From Hyphomicrobiales bacterium (lineage in GTDB: Bacteria > Pseudomonadota > Alphaproteobacteria > SPJN01): DNA of 64,000 bases. The position numbers were made by a program, and so were the translations under genes. Positions 51,573 through 61,476 of the stretch are shown here, piece after piece. Positions within the stretch are counted from its first letter, which is position 1; every line of letters starts with the position of its first letter. Location of the stretch: NCBI GenBank assembly GCA_006844605.1, contig SPJN01000006.1:1-64000 (forward strand), given 5' to 3'. The notes below the pieces were generated by a model. The model did not search any database and had not been told where the DNA came from. It was given only the letters and a program-made list of their open reading frames with translations.

Positions 51573-52988
51573 TTATAGCGCCGGGTGACGCATGTGCCAG
51601 TCTGTAGCCCGTTCATAAACACCCGCAATGGTTAAGGCGAGATCGTCGCGGAACTGTGGCCCGACAACCTGCAATGACAGGGGCAACCCATCGCGACTGA
51701 AGCCACACGGCACCGCCGCTGCAGGCTGTTGCGTCAGATTGAAGGGATAGGTAAAGGGTGTCCACGCCTCCCAAGAGCCGGCGCCGTGTTTGCTATTGTC
51801 AGGCCCGCCGGGATAATTGGCCCCAACTTCAAATGCGGGGATCGGCAGTTGCGGCGTGACCAACCCGGCAAAGCCATCCATCGTTTCACGCATGGCACTG
51901 CCGAACGCTTCACGCGCCTTCATGGCGTCTTGCAATTCGCGTCGGGTAATCTGGCTGCCCAGCTTCACCACCGCCTGCAAGCCCGGATCGACCAAGGCGA
52001 ATTGATCGTCGGGCAAATCCTCCAGCAACAAGGCTGCGCCTGCATACCAAAGCGTCTTGAAAATATCGACAGGGTCATCAAACAGCTGCGGTGCCTGAAC
52101 CAGTGTTGCGCCCTGTTGTTCCAAAACCTCGATCGCCGCGTCAAACGCATTGGCCACATCCGGGTGCAATGACACATAACCTAAATCAGCACTGACCAGC
52201 AGGCGCGCATCCCTTGGCAATGGTGCGGTTGCCGCCTTGTGCCAATCCATACCGCTATCGGGTAAGTGATACCAATCGCGCGGATCAGGCTTGGCGATTT
52301 CATTCAAAAACAGGCCAAGGTCTTCAACCGTGCGGGCCATCGGCCCGACATGGGCCACCGTCCCAAAGGGCGAAATGGGATAGGCAGGCACGCGACCAAA
52401 GCTGGGCTTTAATCCCGCAACACCGGAAAAGCCTGCCGGAATGCGGATAGACCCGCCGCCGTCAGTGCCTGTTGCCAGGGGGCACAACCCAGCCGCAAGG
52501 GCAGACCCGCTACCGCCGCTTGAGGCGCCGGGGGTTGTGTCGGCGTTCCACGGGTTGCGGGTGATACCGCCCAGGGGATTGTCATTCACACCCTTCCAGC
52601 CAAATTCAGGCGTTGTGGTTTTGCCGATCAAAACTGCCCCGCCTTCTTTCAGGCGCGCAACTGATGGCGCATCAATATCCCACGGCCCAGTGGGGTCGAT
52701 GGTTTTGGACCCGCGCAAGGTGGGCCACCCGGTCGTCAACAGAATGTCTTTGATTGCCACGGGCACCCCATCAAGCGGCCCGCGTGCAGTGCCGGATTGA
52801 TACCGATCCGTTGCAGCTTGCGCCTGTGCCTTTGTTTCATCTTCATCGATCAGGCAGAACGCATTCAGGTGTTTATCAACATCAGCAATACGCGACAGCA
52901 AATGATCCGCCACCACCGAAGGGGTGAGCGTCCCTGCGCGGAAAGCTGCCGCCAAGTCAGCTGCGCTCATCCATTCGATTGCCGTCAT
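51573..52988 (-). CDS. Amidase (amidase signature family)
   Basis: Hydrolyses a C-N amide bond; the substrate is unknown. About 471 residues with the Ser-cisSer-Lys centre. The lysine lies in VPVAIKDILLTTGWP (about 77), and the glycine-serine signature TTPGASSGGSGSALAAG (about 150) and GTDGGGSIRIPAGFSG (about 173) supply the serines. It is closer to general amidases than to GatA, because the GatB/GatC partners are absent. The ATG at 52988 is one base past the histidine phosphatase stop, and the frame is open 13 codons further upstream. Confidence 0.9.
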   Translation of the reverse strand: MTAIEWMSAADLAAAFRAGTLTPSVVADHLLSRIADVDKHLNAFCLIDEDETKAQAQAATDRYQSGTARGPLDGVPVAIKDILLTTGWPTLRGSKTIDPTGPWDIDAPSVARLKEGGAVLIGKTTTPEFGWKGVNDNPLGGITRNPWNADTTPGASSGGSGSALAAGLCPLATGTDGGGSIRIPAGFSGVAGLKPSFGRVPAYPISPFGTVAHVGPMARTVEDLGLFLNEIAKPDPRDWYHLPDSGMDWHKAATAPLPRDARLLVSADLGYVSLHPDVANAFDAAIEVLEQQGATLVQAPQLFDDPVDIFKTLWYAGAALLLEDLPDDQFALVDPGLQAVVKLGSQITRRELQDAMKAREAFGSAMRETMDGFAGLVTPQLPIPAFEVGANYPGGPDNSKHGAGSWEAWTPFTYPFNLTQQPAAAVPCGFSRDGLPLSLQVVGPQFRDDLALTIAGVYERATDWHMRHPAL

Positions 52989-52989
52989 A

Positions 52990-53544
52990 TCAACGCACCA
53001 CCGTGTCTGCTTCATTACCCTGTTCAATCAGGGTCAACTTACCGTCCGTCACATCAAATGTCGTGACGGAACAATTGTCCGGCTTGAACACAATCACTGA
53101 ATCAGACTGGGCCGCATGCCCCGCCAAGACATTGATCGCGATAAAGTGGCTGAAGATCACCTGATCCCCCTGCCCCTCAAGCGCCAGCACATATTCCAAC
53201 ACTGATTGTTTCCAGTCCTGAATTTCCTGCTCAGTGTCTGCCCACTTGCCCATCATCAATTTGCGCAACCATTGTGTCCGTTCCTCAAGCCCCATACCAA
53301 GCGAGGGGAGTTCCGCGACTTCGGGTGTGATGGTGGGCGCCACATTCCACATACCCGCTAAAGGGATAGCTGTTTGCTGGCACCGCGCCAAGGGGCTGGT
53401 GCGGATGGGTTGTTGCGGCAGCTCATTCAAGATCTGCGCCACTGCCTCGGCCTGCGCCTTGCCCTTTTCCGACAGGCCCGGATCAGCGTGACCGTCCCAC
53501 CCGCTGGCAGCTTCCCCGTGACGAATGAATGTCAGTTTGGTCAT
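52990..53544 (-). CDS. Histidine phosphatase family protein
   Basis: Phosphoglycerate-mutase-like phosphatase. The 184 residues open with the catalytic LTFIRHGEAASGW (histidine about residue 8), then a second arginine in SPLARCQQTAIPL (about 54). The late histidine lies in VIFSHFIAINVLAGH (about 137). Substrate unknown. AAGGA lies 7 bases before the ATG. It sits between the thiolase-like gene and the amidase and may form an operon with them. Confidence 0.88.
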   Translation of the reverse strand: MTKLTFIRHGEAASGWDGHADPGLSEKGKAQAEAVAQILNELPQQPIRTSPLARCQQTAIPLAGMWNVAPTITPEVAELPSLGMGLEERTQWLRKLMMGKWADTEQEIQDWKQSVLEYVLALEGQGDQVIFSHFIAINVLAGHAAQSDSVIVFKPDNCSVTTFDVTDGKLTLIEQGNEADTVVR

Positions 53545-53555
53545 GTCGTGATCCT

Positions 53556-55106
53556 TTAATTACCCGGTGTAAAAATATTCAAGCCATCAATTTGAGTGAC
53601 TGTGCCCGGACGGCCAAGGCCCTCTCGCTGCTGCAAGTCATTCAGGGTGATGGCATCATTTGGTGTGTTGGCAAGGAAGCGGTGCCCGTTCGGTAACCGT
53701 CCGATGACGATGCCCCGTTCCGGCCCCTTGCGCCCATGCACAATTGTATAGGTTTCGATTGTCGCGTCGCCTTCGGGGTTTTCTTCTAAGACAGGCTTTG
53801 CCGGATCATTGTCGATGCCGGGCTGAAAGCTTGCCTGCGCCTCACGCGCCCAGGGGCCTTCTTTCGGTTCCGTGGCGTAAAGACCACAGGCATGTTTGGT
53901 GACAAACCAGCCATTAGCCGTAACCAACCCTTTCTTGCCTGGATTGGCCCGCAGCTTTGCCGCCATTTGCACAATCGAGTGCATCACATAGGCACTGCCC
54001 GGCCCGCCAAAATAGGGTAAGCCCCCGGTGATGGTCAGCCCACGGGGGTCATCAAACGGAATACCCAATTCCATACAGCCGATTTCAACCGCGCTGGGGA
54101 AACAGGAATAAAGGTCCATAAAGTCAAGATCATCAACCGACCAGTCAGCCATATCAAACGCGCGTTCCGTCATGGTGCGGATCGCGGGGCTGGAATGATA
54201 GTTCACACGTTCTGACACGTTCCAAATATCATAGGCATCACAACAGCCATGCAGATAAACACGGCGGTCTTCGGGAATGCCCATATCGTCAGCCGCGCCG
54301 GAAGAACACATTACAAGCGCCGCCCCCATATTAACCCGAATGATTGAGTTCAGGAATTTGGGATAGGGAAACCCGATCCAGCGATTATCATCTGTAATGG
54401 TCGTCAGTTCAGACGGGGTGCGCGCAATGGGGAACCAGCTGTTTGGGTTTTGCGCCGCCACATCCGTAAAGGGGGCAAAGAAATTGCCAAGATGGTCCAT
54501 GTGCTGATCGACCGTATGGCCCATATGGCCACGAATGCTGTTTTCAAATAAGGGATAGATATTCACCGGCAGGTCAATGCCATACAGCTTTTCATGGTCG
54601 GAATGACCCGGTCTGTTGGTGCCAACGATTTCAGGCGCACCGCCCGGATCATCAGCCCAGTCATCAAGGGACAGGCCTGACTTCAACCTGTTGACCATTG
54701 TGCCCAGCACTTCACACCCGGCCAACAACGCAACATTCACATCACCTTGCGCTATCCGTTCGGCCATATCATTGACCAACATCTGGGGGGAGTTACCGCC
54801 CGTTGCCGCATAAATTTCTGTCGGCACACTTTCAAGGCCAAGCGATTTGGCAATTGTGCGCGGCGGGTTGGTGTAGCGCCCGCCCATTGCAGAGCGCACG
54901 TCGGGCGAATCCACTGTAAATTCAACCACCGCAATACCATCCAGCGCGGCTGTCACCTTGTCGGCAGCGCCCGTATCCTCAACCGCCTGTTTGGCAATTT
55001 TGGCAAGAAATCCATGGGGGGTCAGCCCCAGTTCAGCATTTGATCTGTCCGTAAATTCACCACCGCCGATTAGAACCGGCATGCGCGGGTCGATAGATCC
55101 AGCCAT
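53556..55106 (-). CDS. Thiolase-like protein, type 1 (TLP1-like)
   Basis: About 516 residues of thiolase fold, with a roughly 90-residue extra C-terminal domain (from about 420: RGIVIGRLPNGHRFLANTP) like that of the TLP1 group. GWFVTKHACGLYAT (about 375) matches the late histidine motif of SCP2-type thiolases. The usual nucleophilic cysteine near residue 90 is not seen; the matching stretch reads YAATGGNSPQMLV. So it may bind acyl-CoA without normal thiolase chemistry. It is often annotated acetyl-CoA acetyltransferase. The ATG at 55106 has GAGG 9 bases upstream. Neighbours give no pathway. Confidence 0.8.
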   Translation of the reverse strand: MAGSIDPRMPVLIGGGEFTDRSNAELGLTPHGFLAKIAKQAVEDTGAADKVTAALDGIAVVEFTVDSPDVRSAMGGRYTNPPRTIAKSLGLESVPTEIYAATGGNSPQMLVNDMAERIAQGDVNVALLAGCEVLGTMVNRLKSGLSLDDWADDPGGAPEIVGTNRPGHSDHEKLYGIDLPVNIYPLFENSIRGHMGHTVDQHMDHLGNFFAPFTDVAAQNPNSWFPIARTPSELTTITDDNRWIGFPYPKFLNSIIRVNMGAALVMCSSGAADDMGIPEDRRVYLHGCCDAYDIWNVSERVNYHSSPAIRTMTERAFDMADWSVDDLDFMDLYSCFPSAVEIGCMELGIPFDDPRGLTITGGLPYFGGPGSAYVMHSIVQMAAKLRANPGKKGLVTANGWFVTKHACGLYATEPKEGPWAREAQASFQPGIDNDPAKPVLEENPEGDATIETYTIVHGRKGPERGIVIGRLPNGHRFLANTPNDAITLNDLQQREGLGRPGTVTQIDGLNIFTPGN

Positions 55107-55149
55107 CTTGTTCATCCTCTATATAAAGGCAATTTCGATGGCTTGAGTC

Positions 55150-56361
55150 CTACCCCCTTTCCACATAGGCAGCAAGGCGCTTGACCGCCTCGTCCAGCAC
55201 CTCATGACGTTTTGAAAAACAAAACCGAACCACCGTCCGCACTTCATCAGGCAGGGGTGTGCCGCTGACGCGTTCGGGCGCATAAAAGGCACTGACCGGC
55301 ACTGCAGCCACGCCGGCGTCCCGTGTCATGCGTTCACAAAAAGCGGCGGCAGGCTCATCAATGCCAAGCCGTTCCATCAGGGGGGCATAATCAGCGGTTA
55401 AAAAGTAAGTGCCCGCAGCGGGGTGAACGATAAACCCAACCTCGCGCAAACCATCTGCCAACCTATCACGCTTGCCCTGCAAATCACTTGTCAGCTCTTT
55501 GAAATAACCGTCAGGCTTGCCCAAGCCATAGGCGACAGCTGTCTGTAAATCCGGCGGTGTGGTGAAGGTCAGAAACTGGTGCGCCTTGCCGATCATATCA
55601 ATCAGATATGGCGCAGCAGTGATATAGCCGACCTTCCACCCGGTCAGCGAAAACGTCTTGCCCGCCGAACCAACGCGAATTGCCAGATCAGCCATCCCCT
55701 CAAAACTCATCAGGGGCGTGTGGTGCTGCCCATCAAAGACAAGATGCTCATACACTTCATCACACAATGCAGGCACCTGATGACGCACACATAGGGCGGC
55801 AATAGCCTCCAGCTCCTCATCCGTAAACAACTTGCCCGTCGGGTTCATGGGCGAGTTCAAAACAACCAGTTTTGTTTTGTCTGAAAAGGCTGCCTCCAGC
55901 GCGGCGGTCGGCACCGCCCAATCAGGCGGGCATAATTTCACCAAACGCGGCACGGCCCCAATCTGTTCAATGATGGGCAGGTATGAATCATACAGCGGCT
56001 CAAACAACACAACCTCGTCACCGGGGTTCAGCAATCCCATCAAGGCTGCGGTCAGCGCCTCCGTTGCGCCGGAACAAACCAGCACATGATCAGGGGTAAC
56101 ATAGTCATAGCCATAGAACCGTTTGTCGTGGTCGGCCACCGCCTGGCGCAAGGCAGGAATGCCCGGCGCAGGGGGATATTGGTTGCTGCCATTCAGTAAA
56201 GCGTCAGCCGCAGCCTGCCGAATATCAAGCGGCCCTTCTTCGTCTGGAAAGCCCTGCCCCAGATTGATGGCATTATGTTCGATTGCCAACGCGGACATGG
56301 TTGTAAAAATGGTGATGCCATACGCCCCCAATGCCCGGTTACCTGTAATGTCTGACGCCAT
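55150..56361 (-). CDS. PLP-dependent aminotransferase, class I/II
   Basis: Fold-type I aminotransferase of 403 residues. LGQGFPDEEGP (about 36) and NQYPPAPGIPALRQAVA (about 62) are the N-terminal substrate motifs, NSPMNPTGK (about 172) binds the cofactor, and the Schiff-base lysine lies in GSAGKTFSLTGWKVGY (about 238). It looks like the kynurenine/methionine aminotransferase (YbdL-like) group, but the substrate is not certain. The frame is open 30 codons further upstream, but the ATG at 56361 matches the family start. It is divergent from the RimB-RimK gene across 119 bases. Confidence 0.9.
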   Translation of the reverse strand: MASDITGNRALGAYGITIFTTMSALAIEHNAINLGQGFPDEEGPLDIRQAAADALLNGSNQYPPAPGIPALRQAVADHDKRFYGYDYVTPDHVLVCSGATEALTAALMGLLNPGDEVVLFEPLYDSYLPIIEQIGAVPRLVKLCPPDWAVPTAALEAAFSDKTKLVVLNSPMNPTGKLFTDEELEAIAALCVRHQVPALCDEVYEHLVFDGQHHTPLMSFEGMADLAIRVGSAGKTFSLTGWKVGYITAAPYLIDMIGKAHQFLTFTTPPDLQTAVAYGLGKPDGYFKELTSDLQGKRDRLADGLREVGFIVHPAAGTYFLTADYAPLMERLGIDEPAAAFCERMTRDAGVAAVPVSAFYAPERVSGTPLPDEVRTVVRFCFSKRHEVLDEAVKRLAAYVERG

Positions 56362-56480
56362 AATTCTGTTCGCTCCGCCCGTCTGAATGGCCGCACTTAT
56401 CTGTTGCCAAGGTGGGTGACAGGACCATACGTATCTGTCAAGGTCTGCCATAATCGCAACGCAAAACAGGAGCCGATTTG

Positions 56481-57869
56481 ATGGCTGATCAGCAAGACAA
56501 CAATATCTATGTGGGCTGGGAAGAATGGGTCAGCCTGCCCGATCTTGACCTGCCTGCCATCAAGGCAAAAATTGACACCGGCGCCAAGACATCCGCGTTG
56601 CATGCGACATCCATCGAATATTTCGGGTCAGAGGCACGGCGCAAGGTACGCTTTGGCATTCAGCCATTGGTGGACCGCCCCGACATTCTGATTTATTGCA
56701 CAGCGCCGCTAGTTGATATTCGCGAGATCACCAGCTCAAACGGCGAGCGGGAGTTCCGTCCCGTTATCGAAACCAAGCTGAATGTCGGCGGTCAGGAATG
56801 GTCGATTGAAGTGACGCTGACCAATCGCGATTCCATGTCATCGCGTATGTTGCTGGGCAGGTCTGCCATGACTGACAAGCTGATTGTGCAACCATCGGAA
56901 AACCTGCTGCTACCGGAATTGACCGCCAGCCAATATGATGGCCAAAGTCGGCGCAAGAACCGTCGGCAGCGGTCCTTGAAAATCGGCGTTCTAAGTCGTG
57001 AACCCAACAGCTACACCACGAAACGGTTGGTTGAGGCTGCCGAAGAAATGGATCACATGGTTGAAGTGATCAACACCACCCGTTGTTATATGAACATCAC
57101 AACCGCAAAGCCGATGATCTATGCCAAAGGCACACCATTGGAAGGGTTCGACGCCATCATCCCCCGCATTGGCGCGTCTATCACGTCATACGGGTTGGCG
57201 GTCGTCCGTCAGTTTGAAAGCATGGGTGTTTATTGCCTGAACGGATCAAACGCCATCGGCTCGTCCCGCGATAAACTTTACGCCCATCAATTGATGGCCC
57301 GTGCCGGTGTCGGCATGCCGGTGACTGGCTTTGCGCATTCACCCCATGATACGGATGATCTGATCAAATTCGTGAATGGCGCGCCATTGGTTTTGAAACT
57401 GCTGGAAGGGACGCAAGGCAAGGGCGTGGTGCTGGCGGAAACCCGCAAGGCAGCGGAAAGCGTTGTTACGGCCTTCCGTGGACTAAAGGCAGAATTATTG
57501 GTCCAAGAATTTGTGAAAGAGGCAGAAGGGTCAGACATTCGGTGTTTCGTCATCGGCTCAAAAGTCGTGGCCGCCATGCGCCGCCAAGCGCCAGAGGGGG
57601 AGTTCCGCTCCAACCTGCATCGCGGCGGGGCCGCAACCCGCGTCCGCATTACCAAGGAAGAACGCCAAACCGCCATCAAGGCGGCACGGGTGCTGGGCCT
57701 GAAAGTGGCCGGGGTTGACCTGCTGCGCACATCATCCGGGCCCAAAGTTTTGGAAGTCAATTCATCGCCGGGCCTAGAAGGAATTGAAAAAATCACGGGC
57801 AAGGATATTGCCGGCGCCATAATTCAACATGTTGAAGGAAAACTGTTGGGGCCTAATGCAGCCGGTTAA
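56481..57869 (+). CDS. RimB-like aspartic protease fused to RimK-like glutamate ligase
   Basis: 462 residues in two parts. Residues about 8 to 145 are a retropepsin-like domain of the so-called ATP-dependent zinc protease family (RimB), with the aspartyl-protease motif [13 protein letters not shown]. Residues about 160 to 460 are an ATP-grasp ligase of the RimK type ([20 protein letters not shown] at its start, [12 protein letters not shown] and [20 protein letters not shown] later). RimK adds glutamates to the C-terminus of ribosomal protein S6, and RimB is described as its proteolytic partner. Here both would be one chain, pairing adding and trimming. AGGAG lies 8 bases before the ATG at 56481; a TTG precedes it directly. 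Confidence 0.88.
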   Translation: MADQQDNNIYVGWEEWVSLPDLDLPAIKAKIDTGAKTSALHATSIEYFGSEARRKVRFGIQPLVDRPDILIYCTAPLVDIREITSSNGEREFRPVIETKLNVGGQEWSIEVTLTNRDSMSSRMLLGRSAMTDKLIVQPSENLLLPELTASQYDGQSRRKNRRQRSLKIGVLSREPNSYTTKRLVEAAEEMDHMVEVINTTRCYMNITTAKPMIYAKGTPLEGFDAIIPRIGASITSYGLAVVRQFESMGVYCLNGSNAIGSSRDKLYAHQLMARAGVGMPVTGFAHSPHDTDDLIKFVNGAPLVLKLLEGTQGKGVVLAETRKAAESVVTAFRGLKAELLVQEFVKEAEGSDIRCFVIGSKVVAAMRRQAPEGEFRSNLHRGGAATRVRITKEERQTAIKAARVLGLKVAGVDLLRTSSGPKVLEVNSSPGLEGIEKITGKDIAGAIIQHVEGKLLGPNAAG

Positions 57870-58538
<669 letters not shown>

Positions 58539-58556
58539 CCCAATCACTAAATCGCA

Positions 58557-58592
58557 AGCGCTCCTTATTGAGTATATGGGGCCAGGAGCGCT
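58557..58592 (+). other. Hairpin between glnB and glnA
   Basis: AGCGCTCCT and AGGAGCGCT are perfect inverse copies (9 bp) around an 18-base loop, 18 bases past the glnB stop. No T run follows. It may mark an mRNA processing site or a partial stop that sets the glnB to glnA ratio. Confidence 0.6.
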
Positions 58593-58684
58593 GATCTAAC
58601 AAACCGCTTGTTACCCACTCCCCTGCGGGACAAGAATTTTGAACAGCCTGCATGGTGCAGGCCAAACACTGAAGGAAGTTTTCA

Positions 58685-60094
58685 ATGGCTGACGCAAAAG
58701 AGTTGCTCAAGGAAATCGAGGAAAAAGGTGTCAAATATGTTGACCTGCGCTTTTCCGACCCGCGTGGTAAGTGGCAGCATGTAACAATGGATGTCGCCGT
58801 CGTTGATGAAGACATGTTCGCCGATGGCGTTATGTTCGACGGCTCATCAATTGCTGGCTGGAAAGCCATCAATGAATCAGACATGACCCTGATGCCCGAT
58901 TGCGACACAGCATTCATTGACCCGTTCACCGCAGAATCAACAATGGTTATCACCTGCGATATTCTTGAGCCCAGCACCGGCGAAGGCTATGCACGCGACC
59001 CGCGTTCAACAGCCAAGCGCGCCGAAGCCTACCTCAAGCAGACCGGCATCGGTGACACAGCCTATTTCGGTCCTGAAGCCGAATTCTTCATGTTCGACGA
59101 CGTACGTTGGTCAACAGACATGAACGCAACAGGCTTTGCCATTGATTCAATGGAAGGCCCCTACAACTCAGCCACAGATTATGAAGGTGGCAATATGGGC
59201 CATCGCCCGGGCATCAAGGGCGGTTACTTCCCCGTTGCCCCCGTTGATTCAGCACAGGACATCCGTTCTGAAATGCTGACCGTGATGAAACAGATGGGCC
59301 TGCCCATGGAAAAGCATCACCACGAAGTGGCACCGTCACAGCATGAACTTGGCATGATTTTCGGCACCTTGGTCGAACAAGCTGACCGGATGCAAATGTA
59401 CAAATACGGTGTGCACATGGTTGCCCATCTGCATGGCAAGACCGCAACCTTTATGCCCAAGCCCGTTAAAGGCGACAACGGCACAGGCATGCACGTGCAT
59501 CAGTCAATCTGGAAAGATGGCGAGCCGACCTTTGCCGGTTCAGGTTATGCCGATCTGTCAGAAACCTGCCTGTACTACATTGGCGGTATCATCAAACATG
59601 CCAAGGCACTGAACGCGTTCACCAACGCTTCAACCAACTCATACAAGCGTTTGATCCCCGGCTTTGAAGCACCTGTGTTGCTGGCATATTCTGCCCGTAA
59701 CCGTTCAGCTTCTTGCCGTATCCCGCATGTTGGTAGCCCCAAGGGCAAGCGCGTTGAAATTCGCTTCCCTGACCCGACCGCCAACCCCTATCTGGCGTTC
59801 ACTGCCATGTTGATGGCCGGTCTGGACGGCATTGAAAACAAAATCCACCCCGGTGACCCGATGGACAAGGATTTGTACGACCTGCCCGCCGAAGAATTGG
59901 CAGCCGTGCCGACCGTTTGTGGCTCATTGCGCGAAGCTCTGGAAAATCTCGACGCTGACCGTGCCTTCCTGACCAAAGGCGGCGTGTTCACCGACGACCA
60001 GATCGATGCCTATCTCGAGCTGAAGTGGGAAGAAGTGTACAACATGGAACACACCCCGCATCCCGTCGAATTCGACTTGTACTACTCCTGCTAA
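58685..60094 (+). CDS. glnA: Glutamine synthetase, type I
   Basis: Makes glutamine from glutamate, ammonia and ATP; a dodecamer. The 469 residues match [17 protein letters not shown] lies near 48, the metal ligands in [11 protein letters not shown] (about 128), [16 protein letters not shown] near 260, and the adenylylation tyrosine at residue 398 in DLYDLPAEE. So activity should be controlled by GlnE as well as by transcription. AAGGA precedes the ATG. It lies downstream of glnB and a terminator follows. Confidence 0.98.
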   Translation: MADAKELLKEIEEKGVKYVDLRFSDPRGKWQHVTMDVAVVDEDMFADGVMFDGSSIAGWKAINESDMTLMPDCDTAFIDPFTAESTMVITCDILEPSTGEGYARDPRSTAKRAEAYLKQTGIGDTAYFGPEAEFFMFDDVRWSTDMNATGFAIDSMEGPYNSATDYEGGNMGHRPGIKGGYFPVAPVDSAQDIRSEMLTVMKQMGLPMEKHHHEVAPSQHELGMIFGTLVEQADRMQMYKYGVHMVAHLHGKTATFMPKPVKGDNGTGMHVHQSIWKDGEPTFAGSGYADLSETCLYYIGGIIKHAKALNAFTNASTNSYKRLIPGFEAPVLLAYSARNRSASCRIPHVGSPKGKRVEIRFPDPTANPYLAFTAMLMAGLDGIENKIHPGDPMDKDLYDLPAEELAAVPTVCGSLREALENLDADRAFLTKGGVFTDDQIDAYLELKWEEVYNMEHTPHPVEFDLYYSC

Positions 60095-60120
60095 TCAGCA
60101 GCATAGTCCAAAAACAAAAG

Positions 60121-60154
60121 CCCCCGCAGGTTCTGCCTGCGGGGGTTTTCTTTT
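60121..60154. terminator. Bidirectional terminator after glnA
   Basis: CCCCCGCAGG and CCTGCGGGGG pair perfectly (10 bp) around TTCTG, followed by TTTTCTTTT on the plus strand. The minus strand also runs into CTTTTGTTTTT, so it can serve both glnA and the convergent gene at 60191. Confidence 0.92.
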
Positions 60155-60190
60155 GCTCTACATAAATCGCAAATGATCGAAGCTGCCGCC

Positions 60191-60862
60191 CTACTGCGCA
60201 GCCATTGGGTCAAGATTATCCTGTCGTGTATAAATCCAGTAAACAGCCGCAAGGCCGATCACTATGTGTCCACCGATAAACATGGCCAGCCAATCGGGAT
60301 GCCCCGCCAACATCACTTCAGGCCCGGCAATAGCTGTCACATAAAAACTGATGCTGCTTAAGTTCAGCAGGCACAGACCGATCAACATCGTCATGTTCCC
60401 TCTGACAATCCACCAGACAAAAACGCCATAGGCCAATTCCACAGCCAACGCCAATAGGGGAATACCGTAAATGCCTGTACCAAGTTCGGGCCACCCCAAA
60501 AACGGAATGATCTCAACATCAGGCACATGGATCAGCGCATCAAGAATGATGTGGGACATGATACCCACCGCAATGGCAAAACCCCATTTGGGCTGCTTCC
60601 ACACTGCGGCTACCACTATCCACGCGATAGCGGCCCACAGCATAGTAAAGGCAATGGAATGTGAAAACGGCATATGCACCAAATGCATATCGGCAATCGT
60701 GGTGGCGTCGGCATCGAACTGTGTCCGCTCAACCCCGATCAGGTTCAGGCCAACCCAGATGAATTCAATAAGCTGCACAGAAATCAGCAACGGCACAAAC
60801 GGCACGCCGGGGGCAAACCGTTTGACGACCAGCGCGGTCGCGGCATGATTGATGGAGTTCAC
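60191..60862 (-). CDS. YdjM-like membrane-bound hydrolase family protein
   Basis: About 223 residues with roughly six membrane spans. Histidines and aspartates near membrane ends (NSINHAATALVV at the start, HLVHMPFSHSIAFTM near 85, MSHIILDALIHVPD near 125) resemble the metal-binding pattern of the YdjM/DUF457 family of inner-membrane proteins. Function unproved. The start is uncertain. The frame is open back past the MAPEG stop, and a GTG at 60862 places the conserved NHAAT motif at the N-terminus, but no clear ribosome site is seen. Confidence 0.65.
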   Translation of the reverse strand: MNSINHAATALVVKRFAPGVPFVPLLISVQLIEFIWVGLNLIGVERTQFDADATTIADMHLVHMPFSHSIAFTMLWAAIAWIVVAAVWKQPKWGFAIAVGIMSHIILDALIHVPDVEIIPFLGWPELGTGIYGIPLLALAVELAYGVFVWWIVRGNMTMLIGLCLLNLSSISFYVTAIAGPEVMLAGHPDWLAMFIGGHIVIGLAAVYWIYTRQDNLDPMAAQ

Positions 60863-60887
60863 AACAAATGATGACGCGTCAAGGCTT

Positions 60888-61292
60888 CTAGAAGAAGCTG
60901 GACACTTCCTCATAGGCGATGGCACCCAAGGCACCGGCCCACAGAATCGCCCCTGCCGCCATTGAGATCATGAAGCCCTTGCCGCGCCCTTCGGGGTCCT
61001 TGATATAGGACATGGCATAAAGCTCGCGTCCGATAACCCAGAAAATCGCCAAAACGCCTGCCGCCAGATCATTCACCCACAGACCGAACATCCACAGGCT
61101 GGGCAGGAAGAACACCAACTGTTCCATCGTGTTTTGCTGCACCCGAAACGTGCGTTCAAATTCCGGGTTACCGTAGGTCGCAGGTGCCGGCACGTTATGT
61201 TTCACACGCGCCCGTCCAACCAAAAAGCTAAAGGCAAAAAATTGCCCCACAGCAATCAGGGTCATAAATGATGTAAAGGCTGGTAGCTCCAT
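60888..61292 (-). CDS. MAPEG family membrane protein
   Basis: 134-residue protein with four hydrophobic segments. The family (membrane-associated eicosanoid and glutathione metabolism proteins) is recognised by ERTFRVQQNTMEQLVFFLPSLW (parts: FERTFRVQQNTMEQ about 45 to 58) and the later GRELYAMSYIKDPEGRGKG (about 88). Bacterial members may be glutathione-dependent transferases or peroxidases; the substrate here is unknown. The ATG at 61292 has a G-rich site upstream. It precedes the YdjM-like gene by about 25 bases. Confidence 0.85.
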   Translation of the reverse strand: MELPAFTSFMTLIAVGQFFAFSFLVGRARVKHNVPAPATYGNPEFERTFRVQQNTMEQLVFFLPSLWMFGLWVNDLAAGVLAIFWVIGRELYAMSYIKDPEGRGKGFMISMAAGAILWAGALGAIAYEEVSSFF

Positions 61293-61476
61293 GTCGTCCC
61301 CCATTTCGCCTTGTCTATGCGTTGCAGCGTCCCGTCATCAGGTTTTGACACACGGACTGCACATTAGGGTCAGTCCATCATTTCCGCCCCGTTAAGGCAA
61401 GCGGAAACAACGGGGCTGCTTCCGTATTTGCCCCATCAAAATCCCTGCTGACGCTTCTGCGCTGACACCGATGGGC

